Positions 7,136 through 18,476 of a stretch of DNA of 64,000 nucleotides are shown here, piece by piece. Source of the stretch: Muricomes sp049840515. Lineage in GTDB: Bacteria; Bacillota; Clostridia; Lachnospirales; Lachnospiraceae. Made by a program: the position numbers and the translations under genes. The stretch spans positions 434,001-498,000 of the forward strand of contig JASGKW010000009.1 in NCBI GenBank assembly GCA_049840515.1. Direction: 5' to 3'. How positions within the stretch are numbered: the stretch's first letter is position 1; each line of letters starts with the position of its first letter. Below the pieces are notes generated by a model that did no database searches, was not told where the DNA came from, and was given only the letters and a program-made list of their open reading frames with translations.

Positions 7136-9610
7136 CTACTCCGGCTGTCCTGAGTGGACATCCACTTTTTCCAGTTTCCAAATATCTTTTACATACTCTT
7201 CGATTGTTCTGTCTGATGTAAACTTTCCGCTGCATGCGGTATTCATCATAGCCATCTTAGACCACCTGTGCTCATCCCTGTATGCTGCTTCCACCTTTTT
7301 CTGTGCCTCAACATAAGAGCGGAAATCTTTCAGGATAAAATATGTGTCAGCTCTGTCTGTACACTGTGTATTCAAAAGTGAATTGTACAGGTTGCGGTAC
7401 ATATTGTGGTCTCCCTTTGCATAGGTTCCATCCATAAGCTGGTCTATAACACGTTTCAGCTCCCAGTCATTAAAGTAGATATCAACAGGATTGTAGCCTC
7501 CGTTGTTCTCATAGTTGATAACTTCCTGAGATGACAGACCGAAGATAAATGCATTTTCTTCCCCGACTTCTTCTACAATCTCCACATTGGCACCATCCAT
7601 GGTTCCGATAGTTGGCGCTCCATTGAGCATGAACTTCATGTTTCCTGTACCTGATGCCTCTTTAGATGCAGTAGAAATCTGCTCGCTTACGTCCGCAGCA
7701 GCAAATAATAATTCTGCGTTGGATACGCGGTAATCCTCTATAAATACAACTTTCAGCTTTCCGTTGATACTTCTGTCGTTGTTTACAACATCTGCCACGG
7801 AGTTGATGAGCTTGATTGTCTCCTTAGCTCTCAAATATCCTGCTGCCGCCTTTGCCCCAAAAATAAATGTTCTTGGGTAGAATGACATTTCAGGATGCTC
7901 TTTCATCTGATTGTACAGATACATGATATGCAGAATGTTCAAAAGCTGACGTTTATATTCATGCAGACGTTTTACCTGTACATCAAAAATAGAAGTTGGG
8001 TCGATATCTATACAATTATGCTCTTTCACATATTTTGCAAGACGCACCTTATTCTTATATTTAATCTGCATAAATTCTTTTCTTGCCTGGTCATCATTTA
8101 CAAGAACTTTCAGATTGCTAAGTTTTGATAAATCTGTAATCCAGCCGTCCCCGATTCTCTCTGTAACCCAGTCTGCGAGCAGCGGGTTTCCATGAAGAAG
8201 AAAACGTCTCTGAGTGATTCCATTTGTCTTATTATTAAACTTCTCCGGCATCATCTCGTAGAAATCTTTTAATTCCTGATTTTTCAGAATTTCTGTATGC
8301 AGTCTTGCCACGCCATTTACAGAATATCCTGCGATAATTGCCATATGTGCCATGCGCACCTGATTGCCAAAGACAATGCACATTTTCTTCACTTTTTCTT
8401 CGTTGCCAGGGTACTTCGCGCGGACTTCATTGATGAAACGGCGGTCTATTTCCTGTACAATCTGGAAAATACGCGGAAGAAGTTTTGAGAACAAGTCTAC
8501 AGGCCATTTTTCCAAAGCCTCTGCCATAATTGTGTGGTTCGTATATGCACAGGTCTTTCTTGTCACTTCCCATGCCTCATCCCAGTCCAGACCTTCCACG
8601 TCAATCAAAAGACGCATCAACTCAGGAACTGCTACGGTAGGATGAGTATCATTCATCTGAATGGTTACCTTTTCATAGAGCTTCTTAATATCATCATGGT
8701 CTTTCTTATATTTCGCTACCAGAGCCTGAAGGCTGGCTGAAATAAAGAAATACTGCTGTTTCAGACGAAGTTCCTTACCCGCATAATGATTATCGTTTGG
8801 ATAAAGCACCTCCACAATCATCTTAGCAAGGTTCTGCTGCTCTACAGCTTTATGATAATCCCCGCGGTCAAAAGATTCCAGTGAAAAGTTGGTGATTGCC
8901 TCCGCATCCCAGATACGCAGCGTATTGACTACGTGATTGCCATATCCCACGATAGGCATATCGTAAGGAACTGCGAGAACAGACTCATAATTTTCCTGGA
9001 TAAAGTTTTCTTTTCCTGTCTCCGGGTCTTTCTCAAAACGGATAGTTCCCCCGAATCGTACTTCCTTCGCATATTCTTCTCTGCGCAGTTCAAAAGGATT
9101 TCCTTCCTTTAACCAGTCGTCCGGTGTTTCTATCTGGTATCCGTTCTCAATCTTCTGTTTAAACATTCCATATCTGTAGCGGATACCACATCCGTATGCA
9201 GGATAATTTAAAGTTGCCAGAGAGTCCAAAAAACATGCTGCCAAACGTCCCAAACCGCCATTTCCAAGAGCTGCATCCGGCTCCTCGTCCTCGATAACAT
9301 TCAAATCAATATCCATTTCCTGTAAAGCTTCTCTGACTTCTTTGTATGCGGTCATATTAATCAGATTGTTTCCAAGAGCACGGCCCATAAGGAATTCCAT
9401 AGACATATAGTACACTGTCTTTGCGTCTTTTTTCTTATATTCTGCCTGAGTTTCCAGCCAGTCATCAATGATAATATCTTTTACTGCGTAGGACACAGCC
9501 TGAAATATCTGCTGTGGACTGGCCTCCTCGATTTTTTTACGGTACAATGTCTTCACATTGTCTTTCACAATTTCCTTAAAGGTTTCCTTTTCAAAACGTT
9601 TACTGTACAT
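7136..9610 (-). CDS. glgP: Glycogen/starch/alpha-glucan phosphorylase
   Basis: The 824-residue protein has the usual length and motifs of glycosyltransferase family 35: YYMSMEFLMGR near the N-terminus, GNGGLGRLAACFLDSLATL, NDTHPTVAVPELMRLL, and the pyridoxal-phosphate site EASGTGNMKFMLNGA roughly at residues 650-670. It releases glucose-1-phosphate from alpha-1,4-glucan ends. It begins 5 bp after the ileS stop, and no promoter or terminator is seen in between, so it probably shares the ileS T-box leader. A membrane protein gene follows at once. Confidence 0.95.
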   Translation of the reverse strand: MYSKRFEKETFKEIVKDNVKTLYRKKIEEASPQQIFQAVSYAVKDIIIDDWLETQAEYKKKDAKTVYYMSMEFLMGRALGNNLINMTAYKEVREALQEMDIDLNVIEDEEPDAALGNGGLGRLAACFLDSLATLNYPAYGCGIRYRYGMFKQKIENGYQIETPDDWLKEGNPFELRREEYAKEVRFGGTIRFEKDPETGKENFIQENYESVLAVPYDMPIVGYGNHVVNTLRIWDAEAITNFSLESFDRGDYHKAVEQQNLAKMIVEVLYPNDNHYAGKELRLKQQYFFISASLQALVAKYKKDHDDIKKLYEKVTIQMNDTHPTVAVPELMRLLIDVEGLDWDEAWEVTRKTCAYTNHTIMAEALEKWPVDLFSKLLPRIFQIVQEIDRRFINEVRAKYPGNEEKVKKMCIVFGNQVRMAHMAIIAGYSVNGVARLHTEILKNQELKDFYEMMPEKFNNKTNGITQRRFLLHGNPLLADWVTERIGDGWITDLSKLSNLKVLVNDDQARKEFMQIKYKNKVRLAKYVKEHNCIDIDPTSIFDVQVKRLHEYKRQLLNILHIMYLYNQMKEHPEMSFYPRTFIFGAKAAAGYLRAKETIKLINSVADVVNNDRSINGKLKVVFIEDYRVSNAELLFAAADVSEQISTASKEASGTGNMKFMLNGAPTIGTMDGANVEIVEEVGEENAFIFGLSSQEVINYENNGGYNPVDIYFNDWELKRVIDQLMDGTYAKGDHNMYRNLYNSLLNTQCTDRADTYFILKDFRSYVEAQKKVEAAYRDEHRWSKMAMMNTACSGKFTSDRTIEEYVKDIWKLEKVDVHSGQPE

Positions 9611-9615
9611 GAATC

Positions 9616-12600
9616 CTACATCCCTTCCTTCTCTACACCCATCGTAACAGCCTCACCATTAATCTTCCACTCTTTTACATATCCCACCGGCTGAGTTTTT
9701 ACGACATCATTTGCAAGTACCTCACTTCCGATTTCTTCCCCGTATTTAGAGAAAATATCTTCCGCTTTTTCGCTTCCTGTATATGTTACTCTGATTTTAT
9801 CCATCACTTCAAAGTCTGCCTCTTTACGCATTGTCTGGATTTTACTGATAATTTCCCGTACAAATCCCTCCTCCAGGAGAGCTTCTGACAAATTAGTATC
9901 CAGAACAACTGTAATTCCATTATCATTTTCAGAGACATAACCTTCCATCTGCGCGGTATCTATAAGCAAATCTTCTTTAAACAGAGTAATCTCCTCACCT
10001 GCCGCATCCAGCTTTAATGCTCCTGTTTCATTAATTTCATCCATGGCTGCATTGCCGTCCAGACTATCCAGGGCAGATTTGATGCCACCTAACATTTTAC
10101 CATATTTTGGCCCCACTGTCTTCAATTGCGGCTTAAAACTGTAAGAAGTAAATTCTCTTACATCGTCAGTAAATTTCACATTTTTTACGTTCAGTTCATC
10201 CGCAACAATTTCCTGATAGAACTCTGGCAGCTCAAATGCCGCTTTTACAAACATCTGACCGATTGGCTGGCGATTCTTAATGTTGGCATTATTTCTGCAT
10301 GCACGGCCCATCACAACCAGTTTCAGGACATGTTCCATGTTGGCTTCCAGCTCTTTGTCAATGTATTCCTCATTTACAGCAGGAAAATCACAAAGATGAA
10401 TGCTCTGCGGTGCACTGCTGTCAATGCTGCACACAAGATTCTGATAAATTTCTTCTGTCATAAATGGAATCATAGGAGCGGCAGCCTTGGATACTGTCAA
10501 AAGTGCAGTATATAATGTCATGTAAGCATTGATTTTATCCTGCTCCATTCCCTTTGCCCAGAAACGCTCCCTGCTTCTTCTTACATACCAGTTACTCATG
10601 TCATCCACGAAATCCTGCAGCGCTCTTGCAGTCTCAGGAATCCGGTAATTCTCTAAGGTTGTCGTCCACAGTTTTAACCAGAGTGTTGAGGCGGGACAAA
10701 AGCCACTTATCCATAACATTAAGTTTATTGTATTCCAAAGTGTACTTTGTTGCGTCAAAATTATCAATATTTGCGTACAGTACAAAAAATGCATAGGTAT
10801 TCCACAGGGTTCCCATGAACTTTCTCTGTCCTTCCACCACTGCTTTTCCGTGGAAACGGTTCGGCAGCCAGGGCGCACTGTTCACATAGAAATACCAGCG
10901 GATTGCGTCTGCGCCGTATCTTCTCAAGGGCATCAAAAGGATCTACTGCATTTCCTTTGGACTTACTCATTTTCTGTCCGTTTTCATCCTGCACATGCCC
11001 CAGCACGATTACATTCTTGTATGGTGACTTGTTAAACAGCAGGGTAGAAATTGCAAGCAGAGAATAGAACCATCCTCTTGTCTGGTCCACGGCCTCTGAA
11101 ATAAAATCAGCCGGGAACTGCTGCTCAAATAAATCCTGATTCTCAAATGGATAATGATGCTGTGCAAATGGCATGGAGCCGCTGTCAAACCAGCAGTCCA
11201 CTACTTCAGGAACACGGTGCATCTCTTCGCCGCACTCTGGACACTTAATTGTCACTTCATCAATATAAGGGCGGTGAAGCTCAATATCATCCGGACAGTT
11301 ATCTGACATGGACTTTAATTCTTCAATACTTCCGACAGAATGCTGATGTCCGCATGAGCATTCCCAGATATTTAAAGGAGTTCCCCAATAACGGTTACGG
11401 CTGATTCCCCAATCCTGCACATTTTCAAGCCAGTCGCCAAAACGGCCTTTTCCAATACTTTCAGGAATCCAGTTGATTGTATTGTTGTTGGCAATCAAAT
11501 CATCTTTCACTGCTGTCATTTTGATAAACCATGACTCACGCGCATAATAAATCAGCGGTGTATCACATCTCCAGCAGTGTGGGTAGCTGTGCTCAAATTT
11601 GGGGGCATCAAAGAGAAGACCTCTCTCCTGTAAATCCTTTAATACCATCGGGTCCGCTTTTTTCACAAATACTCCGGCAAATGGTGTTGTCTCCCCCATC
11701 TCACCTTTCTCATCTACGAGCTGTACAAAGGGCAGGTCATAGCGCCTTCCCACATTGGCATCATCCTCACCAAATGCAGGTGCAATGTGGACAACCCCTG
11801 TACCGTCTGTCAATGTTACGTAGCTGTCACAGGTCACATAAAAAGCTTTCTTGTTCTGTGTCGCTGCTGCATCTGCCGCACACTGAAATAATGGTTCGTA
11901 TTCCTTGTACTCCAAATCTTTGCCTTTATAGGTCTCAAGAATATCATATGCAGGTTTTCCCTCTTCTGCTAATTTTCCAAGTACATTATCCAGAAGTGCC
12001 TGTGCCATATAGTACACAAAACCATCCGCCGCTTTTACTTTTACATAATCCTCCGCAGGGTTTACACAGAGTCCCAGGTTAGAGGGCAGTGTCCACGGAG
12101 TGGTTGTCCATGCCAGAATATAGGCATCCTCATCTTTTACTTTAAATCTTACGATTGCGGAGCGCTCTTTTACATCCTTATAACCCTGTGCAACTTCCTG
12201 GGCAGAGAGAGGAGTTCCGCAGCGCGGACAGTAAGGCACAATCTTAAAGCCTTTATACAAAAGCTTTTTGTCCCAAATCTGTTTCAGCGCCCACCATTCA
12301 GATTCAATGAAATCATTGTGGTATGTTACATATGGGTGTTCCATATCCGCCCAGAATCCAACTGTGCTGGAGAAATCCTCCCACATGCCTTTATACTTCC
12401 AGACACTTTCCTTACATTTATCAATAAAAGGCTCCAGGCCATATTCCTCAATCTGGTCCTTTCCGTCCAGCCCCAAAAGCTTTTCCACTTCCAGCTCAAC
12501 AGGAAGTCCATGCGTATCCCAGCCAGCTTTGCGGGGCACTTTATATCCTTTCATTGCACGGTATCTTGGAATCATATCTTTGATAACACGTGTCAGCACA

Positions 12601-12773
12601 TGGCCGATGTGGGGTTTTCCATTGGCAGTCGGAGGGCCGTCATAAAAAGTATACTCTTTGGCACCTTCCCTCTCATCCATACTCTTCTGAAAAATATCAT
12701 TGTCGTCCCAGAACTTCTCAATATCTTTTTCACGTTCGACAAAATTCATGTCTGTAGAAACTTTCTTATACAT
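9616..12773 (-). pseudogene. ileS: Isoleucyl-tRNA synthetase, interrupted by two single-base insertions
   Basis: Frame 1 gives residues 1-618 with the class I motifs HIGH (55-58) and KMSKS (about 603-607). One extra A near 10919 moves the frame; the next stretch reads YGADAIRWYFYVNSAPWLPN to DDNL. A second extra A near 10654 moves it again into ENYRIPETARALQDFVDDMS and on to the end, including the C-terminal anticodon-binding region. Deleting the two bases restores a continuous enzyme of about 1,050 residues without a lost conserved residue. The enzyme charges tRNA-Ile and should be essential, so sequence error is more likely than a true pseudogene unless a second ileS exists elsewhere. It is preceded by an Ile T-box leader. 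Confidence 0.85.
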
Positions 12774-12810
12774 AAATAATCTTTCCTTTCTTATTTGCAG
12801 GCTAAAATTT

Positions 12811-13060
12811 AAAAAAGCTTCCGTCCTGTAATAGGACGAAAGCTCTAACTTACGTTTACCACCTGTTACAACATACTTGAGCCGTCCAATCTGGTCCTGT
12901 ATATGCGTTCCTGTAACGGAGGAATTCCGTCAGCCTCTACTGCTCAAGGTTCGAGGACTGCGGTTCAGAAGTGATTTTCAGAAATATCTTATTCATATCG
13001 GGCTTGCACCATCCCCGGCTCGCTGGAATTTTAGGATATATCCTACTGTCTTCATCATAA
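12811..13060 (-). promoter_or_regulatory. T-box leader, isoleucine specifier
   Basis: Read on the minus strand, the leader has the Stem I element GAGCCGGGGATGGTGCAAGC (13001-13020 region), a specifier ATC (13973-type position given here as 12973-12975) before ACTTCTGAACC, the T-box-like AACAGGTGGTAAACG (about 12854-12868), and an intrinsic terminator (AGCTTTCGTCCT paired with AGGACGGAAGCT, 12816-12844) with a T-run at 12811-12816. ATC is an Ile codon, which matches the downstream ileS. Uncharged tRNA-Ile would favour the antiterminator. Confidence 0.9.
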
Positions 13061-13088
13061 CCTTTTCTGTCTAAGTCTATACGAAATT

Positions 13089-13117
13089 ATTATAAGAAGA
13101 ACCATTCCAATAGTCAA
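13089..13117 (-). promoter_or_regulatory. Promoter of the ileS T-box transcript
   Basis: On the minus strand, TTGACT (13112-13117) and a perfect TATAAT (13089-13094) are separated by 17 bases. A divergent -10 (TATAAT, 13134-13139) for the BTAD-type regulator lies close by. Confidence 0.75.
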
Positions 13118-13212
13118 GAGATTTTTTTTATGATATAATCGGATTATCAAGGGGAAATGAGCTATTTTATTTATTCATAAATTTAAAGACTACATTTGAG
13201 GAGGATTATTAC

Positions 13213-14403
13213 ATGAGAAGAAAACCCGATCTTCACATCCGATTTTTTAATGAATTTTCACTTTCCAGCCCTTATTACGAATATGCTCCCAGTTCACACA
13301 ACAGTACGCAGCTTACTTTACTCATATCCTGTCTGGTCGTCAATCAGGACAGTAAAGTTCCAAAGGAAGTGCTGATGTCCATGCTATGGCCTGAAGAGAA
13401 GGACAAGGCACCGGTAGGCGCTCTCCGCAATCTCGTGTACAGAGCAAGAAAAGAATTACAGGCTCTTTATCCTGACAAGGATATCGAATATATTAAGTTT
13501 ACTCAGGATTCTTATTACTGGAATCCCGATTTATACTGCAAAATTGACATTGTAGATTTTGAGAATTATAACAATCTGGCACGCCAGGAAACTGACCCGG
13601 AGAGACAGTTTAGGTACTATTACCGGATGAGCCGCCTGTACACCGGCGAATTTCTTTCCAATCACACGTCTGTGGAATGGGTGCAGTATAGATATATATA
13701 TTATAAAAACATGTATATTAATTGTACATTAAATATGTGTGAATATCTCCTTAAAAAATCACGCTATGATGAAATTATATCCTTATGTGACCAATGTATT
13801 ATTTTCTATCCTGAAGAAGAACGTTTTTACCGCTATAAAATGCTGGCATACCTGGGCATGAACACCATTAAGACGGCTCTGGAGTATTACCATAATACCC
13901 TGGATTTCTTTTCTTCCAAATATGGCATGGATATCAGTGATTCACTGCAGGATATACATAAGGAAATTTTATCCCGCATGCCAAATACGGAGTTTGATAT
14001 TAAAGACCTGGAGACAACTCTGGAAAATAACAATGAATTTGATAAGACCTTTTACTGTAACTTTGATGTGTTCAAAAACATTTATCAATTAAATTCACGC
14101 TCAGCACAACGTTCCACAATCAAACCCTGGCTTTTGCTGCTGACATTACAGTCTACAAAAGGCACTCTGCCGGAATCCTCCGAAGTCAAAGAAACTATGG
14201 ACAATTTACATGAGCTTCTTTCCTTCAATTTGAGAAAAAACGATGTCTTTACGAGAACTTCAGTCACACAGTACTCTCTCATATTAACGGTTGCCGATGA
14301 GAACAGCCTGAATATGGTTTGCCAGCGTATTCTGCTGGCTTTTGATGAAGTAAATAAAAATCCAGAATTTTACCTTGAAATTGAACGAAAGGTAATTCAA
14401 TAA
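13213..14403 (+). CDS. BTAD/SARP-type transcriptional regulator
   Basis: The 396-residue protein has an N-terminal OmpR-like winged helix (about residues 5-105: LLISCLVVNQDSKVPKEVLM and ALRNLVYRARKEL), a bacterial transcriptional activator (BTAD) helical domain (about 110-250, FENYNNLARQ, RLYTGEFLSN, YGMDISDSLQDI), and a C-terminal alpha/beta region (about 275-390) resembling a degenerate GGDEF-like fold. Target genes are unknown. It is transcribed divergently from ileS with GAGGAGG upstream of the ATG. Related proteins are common single-gene regulators in Lachnospiraceae. Confidence 0.75.
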   Translation: MRRKPDLHIRFFNEFSLSSPYYEYAPSSHNSTQLTLLISCLVVNQDSKVPKEVLMSMLWPEEKDKAPVGALRNLVYRARKELQALYPDKDIEYIKFTQDSYYWNPDLYCKIDIVDFENYNNLARQETDPERQFRYYYRMSRLYTGEFLSNHTSVEWVQYRYIYYKNMYINCTLNMCEYLLKKSRYDEIISLCDQCIIFYPEEERFYRYKMLAYLGMNTIKTALEYYHNTLDFFSSKYGMDISDSLQDIHKEILSRMPNTEFDIKDLETTLENNNEFDKTFYCNFDVFKNIYQLNSRSAQRSTIKPWLLLLTLQSTKGTLPESSEVKETMDNLHELLSFNLRKNDVFTRTSVTQYSLILTVADENSLNMVCQRILLAFDEVNKNPEFYLEIERKVIQ

Positions 14404-14445
14404 AAAAGATGATGCCGATGTCTTTTCGACAGGGCATCATCTTTT
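14404..14445. terminator. Bidirectional terminator between the BTAD regulator and dacF
   Basis: AAAAGATGATGCC (14404-14416) pairs perfectly with GGCATCATCTTTT (14433-14445), flanked by A and T runs on both sides. The dacF stop codon lies inside it. Confidence 0.85.
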
Positions 14446-15805
14446 CTTATTATATATTAAGCTTCCTATTAAAATTATAAAAACTGCAACAGACCCTACC
14501 GCTATATAAAACTTCAGATTTGAATGTTCTGCTTTTTTCTCAAAGCTATCCCTGGCGCTGCTTTCCTTGTTCACATCCGTGTTTCCATCACCCATTGCAG
14601 CAGTCCCGCCAGTCAGTTTTTGATATCCCTCTTCTGTCAGGATAACCTCTGCACTTCCCACATTTTGACCTTTATAAGTGTAGGTCACTTTTCCGTTTCG
14701 TATTCCATCTTCTGTCAAAACAATATTCTTTTCCAGCTTGGAAAAATCTACACCCTTGGGCAGTACCACATATGCCTGGGAATCTTTGAATTTACTGATA
14801 TCTTTTGATGTTTCTTTATCCTCTATGGATACTTTCGTAAAGTTATCAAAGACATAATCCATCATAGCCTTCGTGTCAGTATAGACGTCCACACCATAAT
14901 CATAGAGTACTACCGCCGCCAGACGCATGTTTCCGTTGTCTGCCATTGTGACCAGAGTGGTTTTTGCCTGGTCTGTATAACCTGTTTTTCCGCCTGTGGC
15001 ATACTCATAATAATAGTAATTTTCCGGCCACAACATTTTATGATTCTGCTGAAAGACACGTTCTTCCTTGGTCAGATTGGTCTGCCCTATTTTATATTCC
15101 AAAGTCCCCATTATCTTTCTAAACTCTTCCTGCTGATACACAGCGGAGGCAATCAGAGCCATATCGTGGGCCGTCGTATAATGCTGGTCATCGTGCAAAC
15201 CATTGGCATTCACCCAGTGGGAACCTGTGCACCCAAGCTGGACTGCTCTCTCATTCATCTTCCCTATAAAAGAATCATAGCTGCCGCCCAGGCTCTGTTC
15301 CCCCACACTCTGTGCAACTGCATAGGATACCTCATTGGCAGAAGCCAGAAGAACTGCGTGCAGGGCATCTGTGAGACTCAGCTCCTCCCCCGGTTTCATG
15401 CCAATCTGAGCATCATCGTACTGCAAAAAGGATACACAATTCTCCGTAAATTTTACCTTGTCCGTGAGACTGGCGTTTTCCAGTGCTACAAGGGTAGTCA
15501 GAAGTTTTGTAATACTTGCCGGGTAGCGCTGCACATCCATATTTTTTCCAAAAAGAATGGCTCCGCTCTCCATATCCATCACTACCGCCGACCCTGCATA
15601 GACACCGGGAAGCTTTCGGCCAGCTCTCCAGTTTATTTGTGTCTATGTCCGCCGCATAGGAATCGGCCCGCTCCTTCTCCTCCTCGGCTGCGAACTGCTC
15701 CTCCGTCTTGTCCTGCGTGTCCGCATCTTCTGCAAATACAACTGCCGGGCGAAAGACCGGCAGAGCTGTTATCATAATAAAAAATATAGTCCGTTTTAAC
15801 TTCAT
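14437..15805 (-). pseudogene. dacF: D-alanyl-D-alanine carboxypeptidase (S11) with one frameshift
   Basis: A signal peptide (MKLKRTIFFIMITALPVF) begins at the ATG at 15805, which follows GGAGG. The frame breaks near 15610, where one extra T turns the expected PKAPGVYAGSAVVMDMESG into a stop-bound frame. After the shift the S11 penicillin-binding motifs are all present: SITK, SAN and KTG (GGKTGYTDQAKTT). The C-terminus has the PBP5-type beta domain and one transmembrane helix (FYIAVGSVAVFIILIGSLIY). The enzyme trims the terminal D-Ala of peptidoglycan stem peptides; DacF-type enzymes often act in sporulation. Restored length is about 455 residues. Confidence 0.8.
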
Positions 15806-15890
15806 AATATCCTCCAGGCTCTTATTATAATATGCCGCATTTGCAAAAGTCATTCGCTAATCATTCATTTCATTTAAAGCCTTTTTCAAT

Positions 15891-17235
15891 TTACTTATCA
15901 ATCTCTTTCGCTGCATAGTACCGCTTTACAACAAAATACACCGGAAGACCCAGTAAAGTTATTACAATACTTCCAACAGATAAGAGCCTTGCACTGCTTC
16001 CGGACAAGAACAACTGACTTATTACTACATATATACCACTTAAGATGGCCAGCACCGGAATGAATGGATACAGAGGCACCTTATATTTACGCGGAAGATC
16101 AGGTTTCGTTTTGCGCAGTCTCATTACACATGCAAACGTTAATGTGTAAAAAATCCAGCAGGAGAAGACTGCAAGGTCAGTCAGCATATCAAACCTTCCG
16201 CTCAATGAATAAAGGCAGGCCAGAAATCCCACCAATATGGTGGAGTCGGCAGGAACACTGTTTTTGTTCAGTCTGCCCAGACGGCCGCTGACGGGCAGAG
16301 CCTTCTGGCATGCCAGCAGATAAGCCACCCGGGAACCGGACATCAAAAATCCATTGGCAGCTCCGATAACTGAAATAATAATACCAATTTTTATCAGTAA
16401 CCCACCTGTCGGACCAAATATTTCCATTGCTACAGCGGAAGCCGGAGATTCCAAATTCATCAACTGGTCTGCCGGGATTACCCAAAGATATGCTATGTTA
16501 ATAATCAGATACACAGCCATGATAATAGAGACACCCCCCACAATCGCGCGGGGCAGATCTCTGCCTGGATGTTTCATCTCACCTGCGATGGCACCAACGT
16601 TAGTCCACCCCTCAAAAGCAAAGAGAACAGCCAGCAATGTGGAACCAAACACTGTACCAACCGTTTTACCCTGTGCTACCATAGGAGTGAAAACAGGGTT
16701 ATCCCCGCTTCCTAAAATAAATCCAAAAATCATCAAAAGGAATAGTGGAATCAATTTGCATATAGTGGCAACCACCTGAATGCCTCCCGCAGTTTTAGAA
16801 CCCAGTGTGTTTAAAACTACCAGAACAATAATCACGGCTATTGCAACCGGGAGGGCATACTGCCTGCCCAGATAGGCACTTAATTCTGAGCCAACCTTAA
16901 CTCCATATCCAGCCAGAAATGCAGGATAAAAAATCACTATCTGCATCCACCCCGCCAAAAATCCAACCTTCTCATTGTAAACCTCCCCCAGATAAGCTAC
17001 CATACCGCCGGTCTTTTGGGATTAAAACTGCCACCTCCGCAAACGTGAGGGCAGCCACAATACTTGCAATACCTCCGGCAATCCAGGCCATTATTCCCAT
17101 ACCGGGTGCGCCGCCTGTAGCCTGATAAATTGCATATGGCTTAAAAAACACACCCGCACCAATCACGCAGCCTACAACAATGGACATGGCTGTAAAAACA
17201 CCGAAGTTCTTCTTGAGTCCTTGCTTGCTTTCCAT
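15891..17235 (-). pseudogene. APC-family amino acid permease with one frameshift
   Basis: The first 70 residues (MSIVVGCVIGAGVFFKPYAI, the APC TM1 signature) are in one frame. One extra G near 17013 breaks AVLIPKTGGMVAYLGE, and the remaining 11 or so membrane segments continue in the next frame (VYNEKVGFLAGWMQIV, FAFEGWTNVGAIAGEMKHPG). Restored length is about 447 residues, typical of the LAT/YfnA-like group of amino acid permeases and exchangers. Substrate cannot be deduced. Except for this single base it looks intact. Confidence 0.8.
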
Positions 17236-17350
17236 AATATTTCTCTCTCCTTTACTATATATAACAAATAAATATACCCTTTTCCTTTATATTGCCCACA
17301 GACAGAAAAAATACCTGCAATGTGATACATTCAAAGGGCTGCAGAATCTA

Positions 17351-17385
17351 AAAAGAAAGAACAGGAATCACCTGTTCTTTCTTTT
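17351..17385. terminator. Bidirectional terminator beside tRNA-Arg
   Basis: A 15-bp perfect stem (AAAAGAAAGAACAGG with CCTGTTCTTTCTTTT) with a 5-base loop lies just past the 3' end of the tRNA. Confidence 0.85.
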
Positions 17386-17388
17386 CAA

Positions 17389-17462
17389 CGTCGCTAAGAG
17401 GATTTGAACCTCCGGCCTACCGCTTAGGAGGCGGTCGCTCTATCCAGCTGAGCTATAGCGAC
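17389..17462 (-). tRNA. tRNA-Arg (CCT)
   Basis: Cloverleaf of 74 bases: acceptor GTCGCTA/TAGCGAC, D arm GCTC/GAGC, anticodon arm ACCGC-CTCCTAA-GCGGT with anticodon CCT, T arm CGGAG/TTCAAAT. CCA is not encoded. Confidence 0.95.
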
Positions 17463-17563
17463 ATTTCAAAATCTGTGCTAACTTAAGCCTACTGCCTTAA
17501 GAACACAATTAATAATATAACATGAAAGGCAAAAATTCTCAAGATTTTCACACAGATTTTTTG

Positions 17564-18439
17564 TTAAAAGTTTATATATCCCTGCAGCCAGATTGTTCCT
17601 TTAAATCTTCTTCCTATCTCCGGCTCTCCCATCACTTCTTTTGCGGGGACACAGACATCAAACTGCAGCTCATTTACGTCCAGCTTCATTTGATACAAGG
17701 GTTCTTTTGTCAGGCTGTTTTCTCTTTTTCTTACTGCAATTATTTCACCCATTATGGAATATAAATCACACTCCACACCATATGGCATAAAGTATGTATC
17801 AACAATAGAAAATATATCCTCATGAATCAATCTTCTGGATACTCTTGAATATGTATCAATATCATCCAGTGTCAATGTTTCTATTGCTGTCTGATCTCCA
17901 TTTCTTGCCGCCTTGATTAACACTTTTCTATTGTCGGATGCCTCCTTCTCATTTTTCACCTGCTCCTCGCTTTTCTGCACAGGAAATAAAATGATTCCGG
18001 ATAAAGCCAGACCCGAAAAGGTAACAGAAGTGGCTAAGTCCGCTGTAAACCCTAATTGACGTTCCCTCATATATTCAACGCCATTTTGAAGATGAAAGAT
18101 AAGGCTGATTCCTACTCTTGGATCTTCACAGATTCCTACATACTGTTCCTTTTCTATCCGCTTTTCTACAACCACATCTGCATATGTGGTTATACCGCTT
18201 CCTTCAAAATACGGAAAATAATAATCTGCATCAAACTGTTCCTGTTCATCCAATTCTCCGCATAATGTAATTCCTATACCTTGCCCGTACTCTTTTTGAA
18301 ATTCACAATAATCCGCCCAGCTTTGATATGACACAATTGTCTGATGTGTAAAAGTGGTTTCTACCTGTTTTAAAAGCTCTTTCAATTCCTTTTTTGTGTA
18401 CGACTCATTAAAACCAATGGCTTTTAGATATTGATGCAT
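17564..18439 (-). CDS. DUF3881 family protein
   Basis: The 291-residue cytoplasmic protein starts MHQYLKAIGF and contains the SRRLIHEDIFSIVDTYFMPYGVECDLYSIMGEI segment typical of DUF3881, a family I know only from Firmicutes, chiefly Lachnospiraceae. The ATG at 18439 is chosen because TTTGGAGAA is just upstream; a TTG four codons earlier overlaps that ribosome site. Function unknown. It follows serS on the same strand by 37 bp and may be co-transcribed with it. Confidence 0.75.
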   Translation of the reverse strand: MHQYLKAIGFNESYTKKELKELLKQVETTFTHQTIVSYQSWADYCEFQKEYGQGIGITLCGELDEQEQFDADYYFPYFEGSGITTYADVVVEKRIEKEQYVGICEDPRVGISLIFHLQNGVEYMRERQLGFTADLATSVTFSGLALSGIILFPVQKSEEQVKNEKEASDNRKVLIKAARNGDQTAIETLTLDDIDTYSRVSRRLIHEDIFSIVDTYFMPYGVECDLYSIMGEIIAVRKRENSLTKEPLYQMKLDVNELQFDVCVPAKEVMGEPEIGRRFKGTIWLQGYINF

Positions 18440-18476
18440 AGTATTCTCCAAATTATATTATTTACAGTTTCACAAC

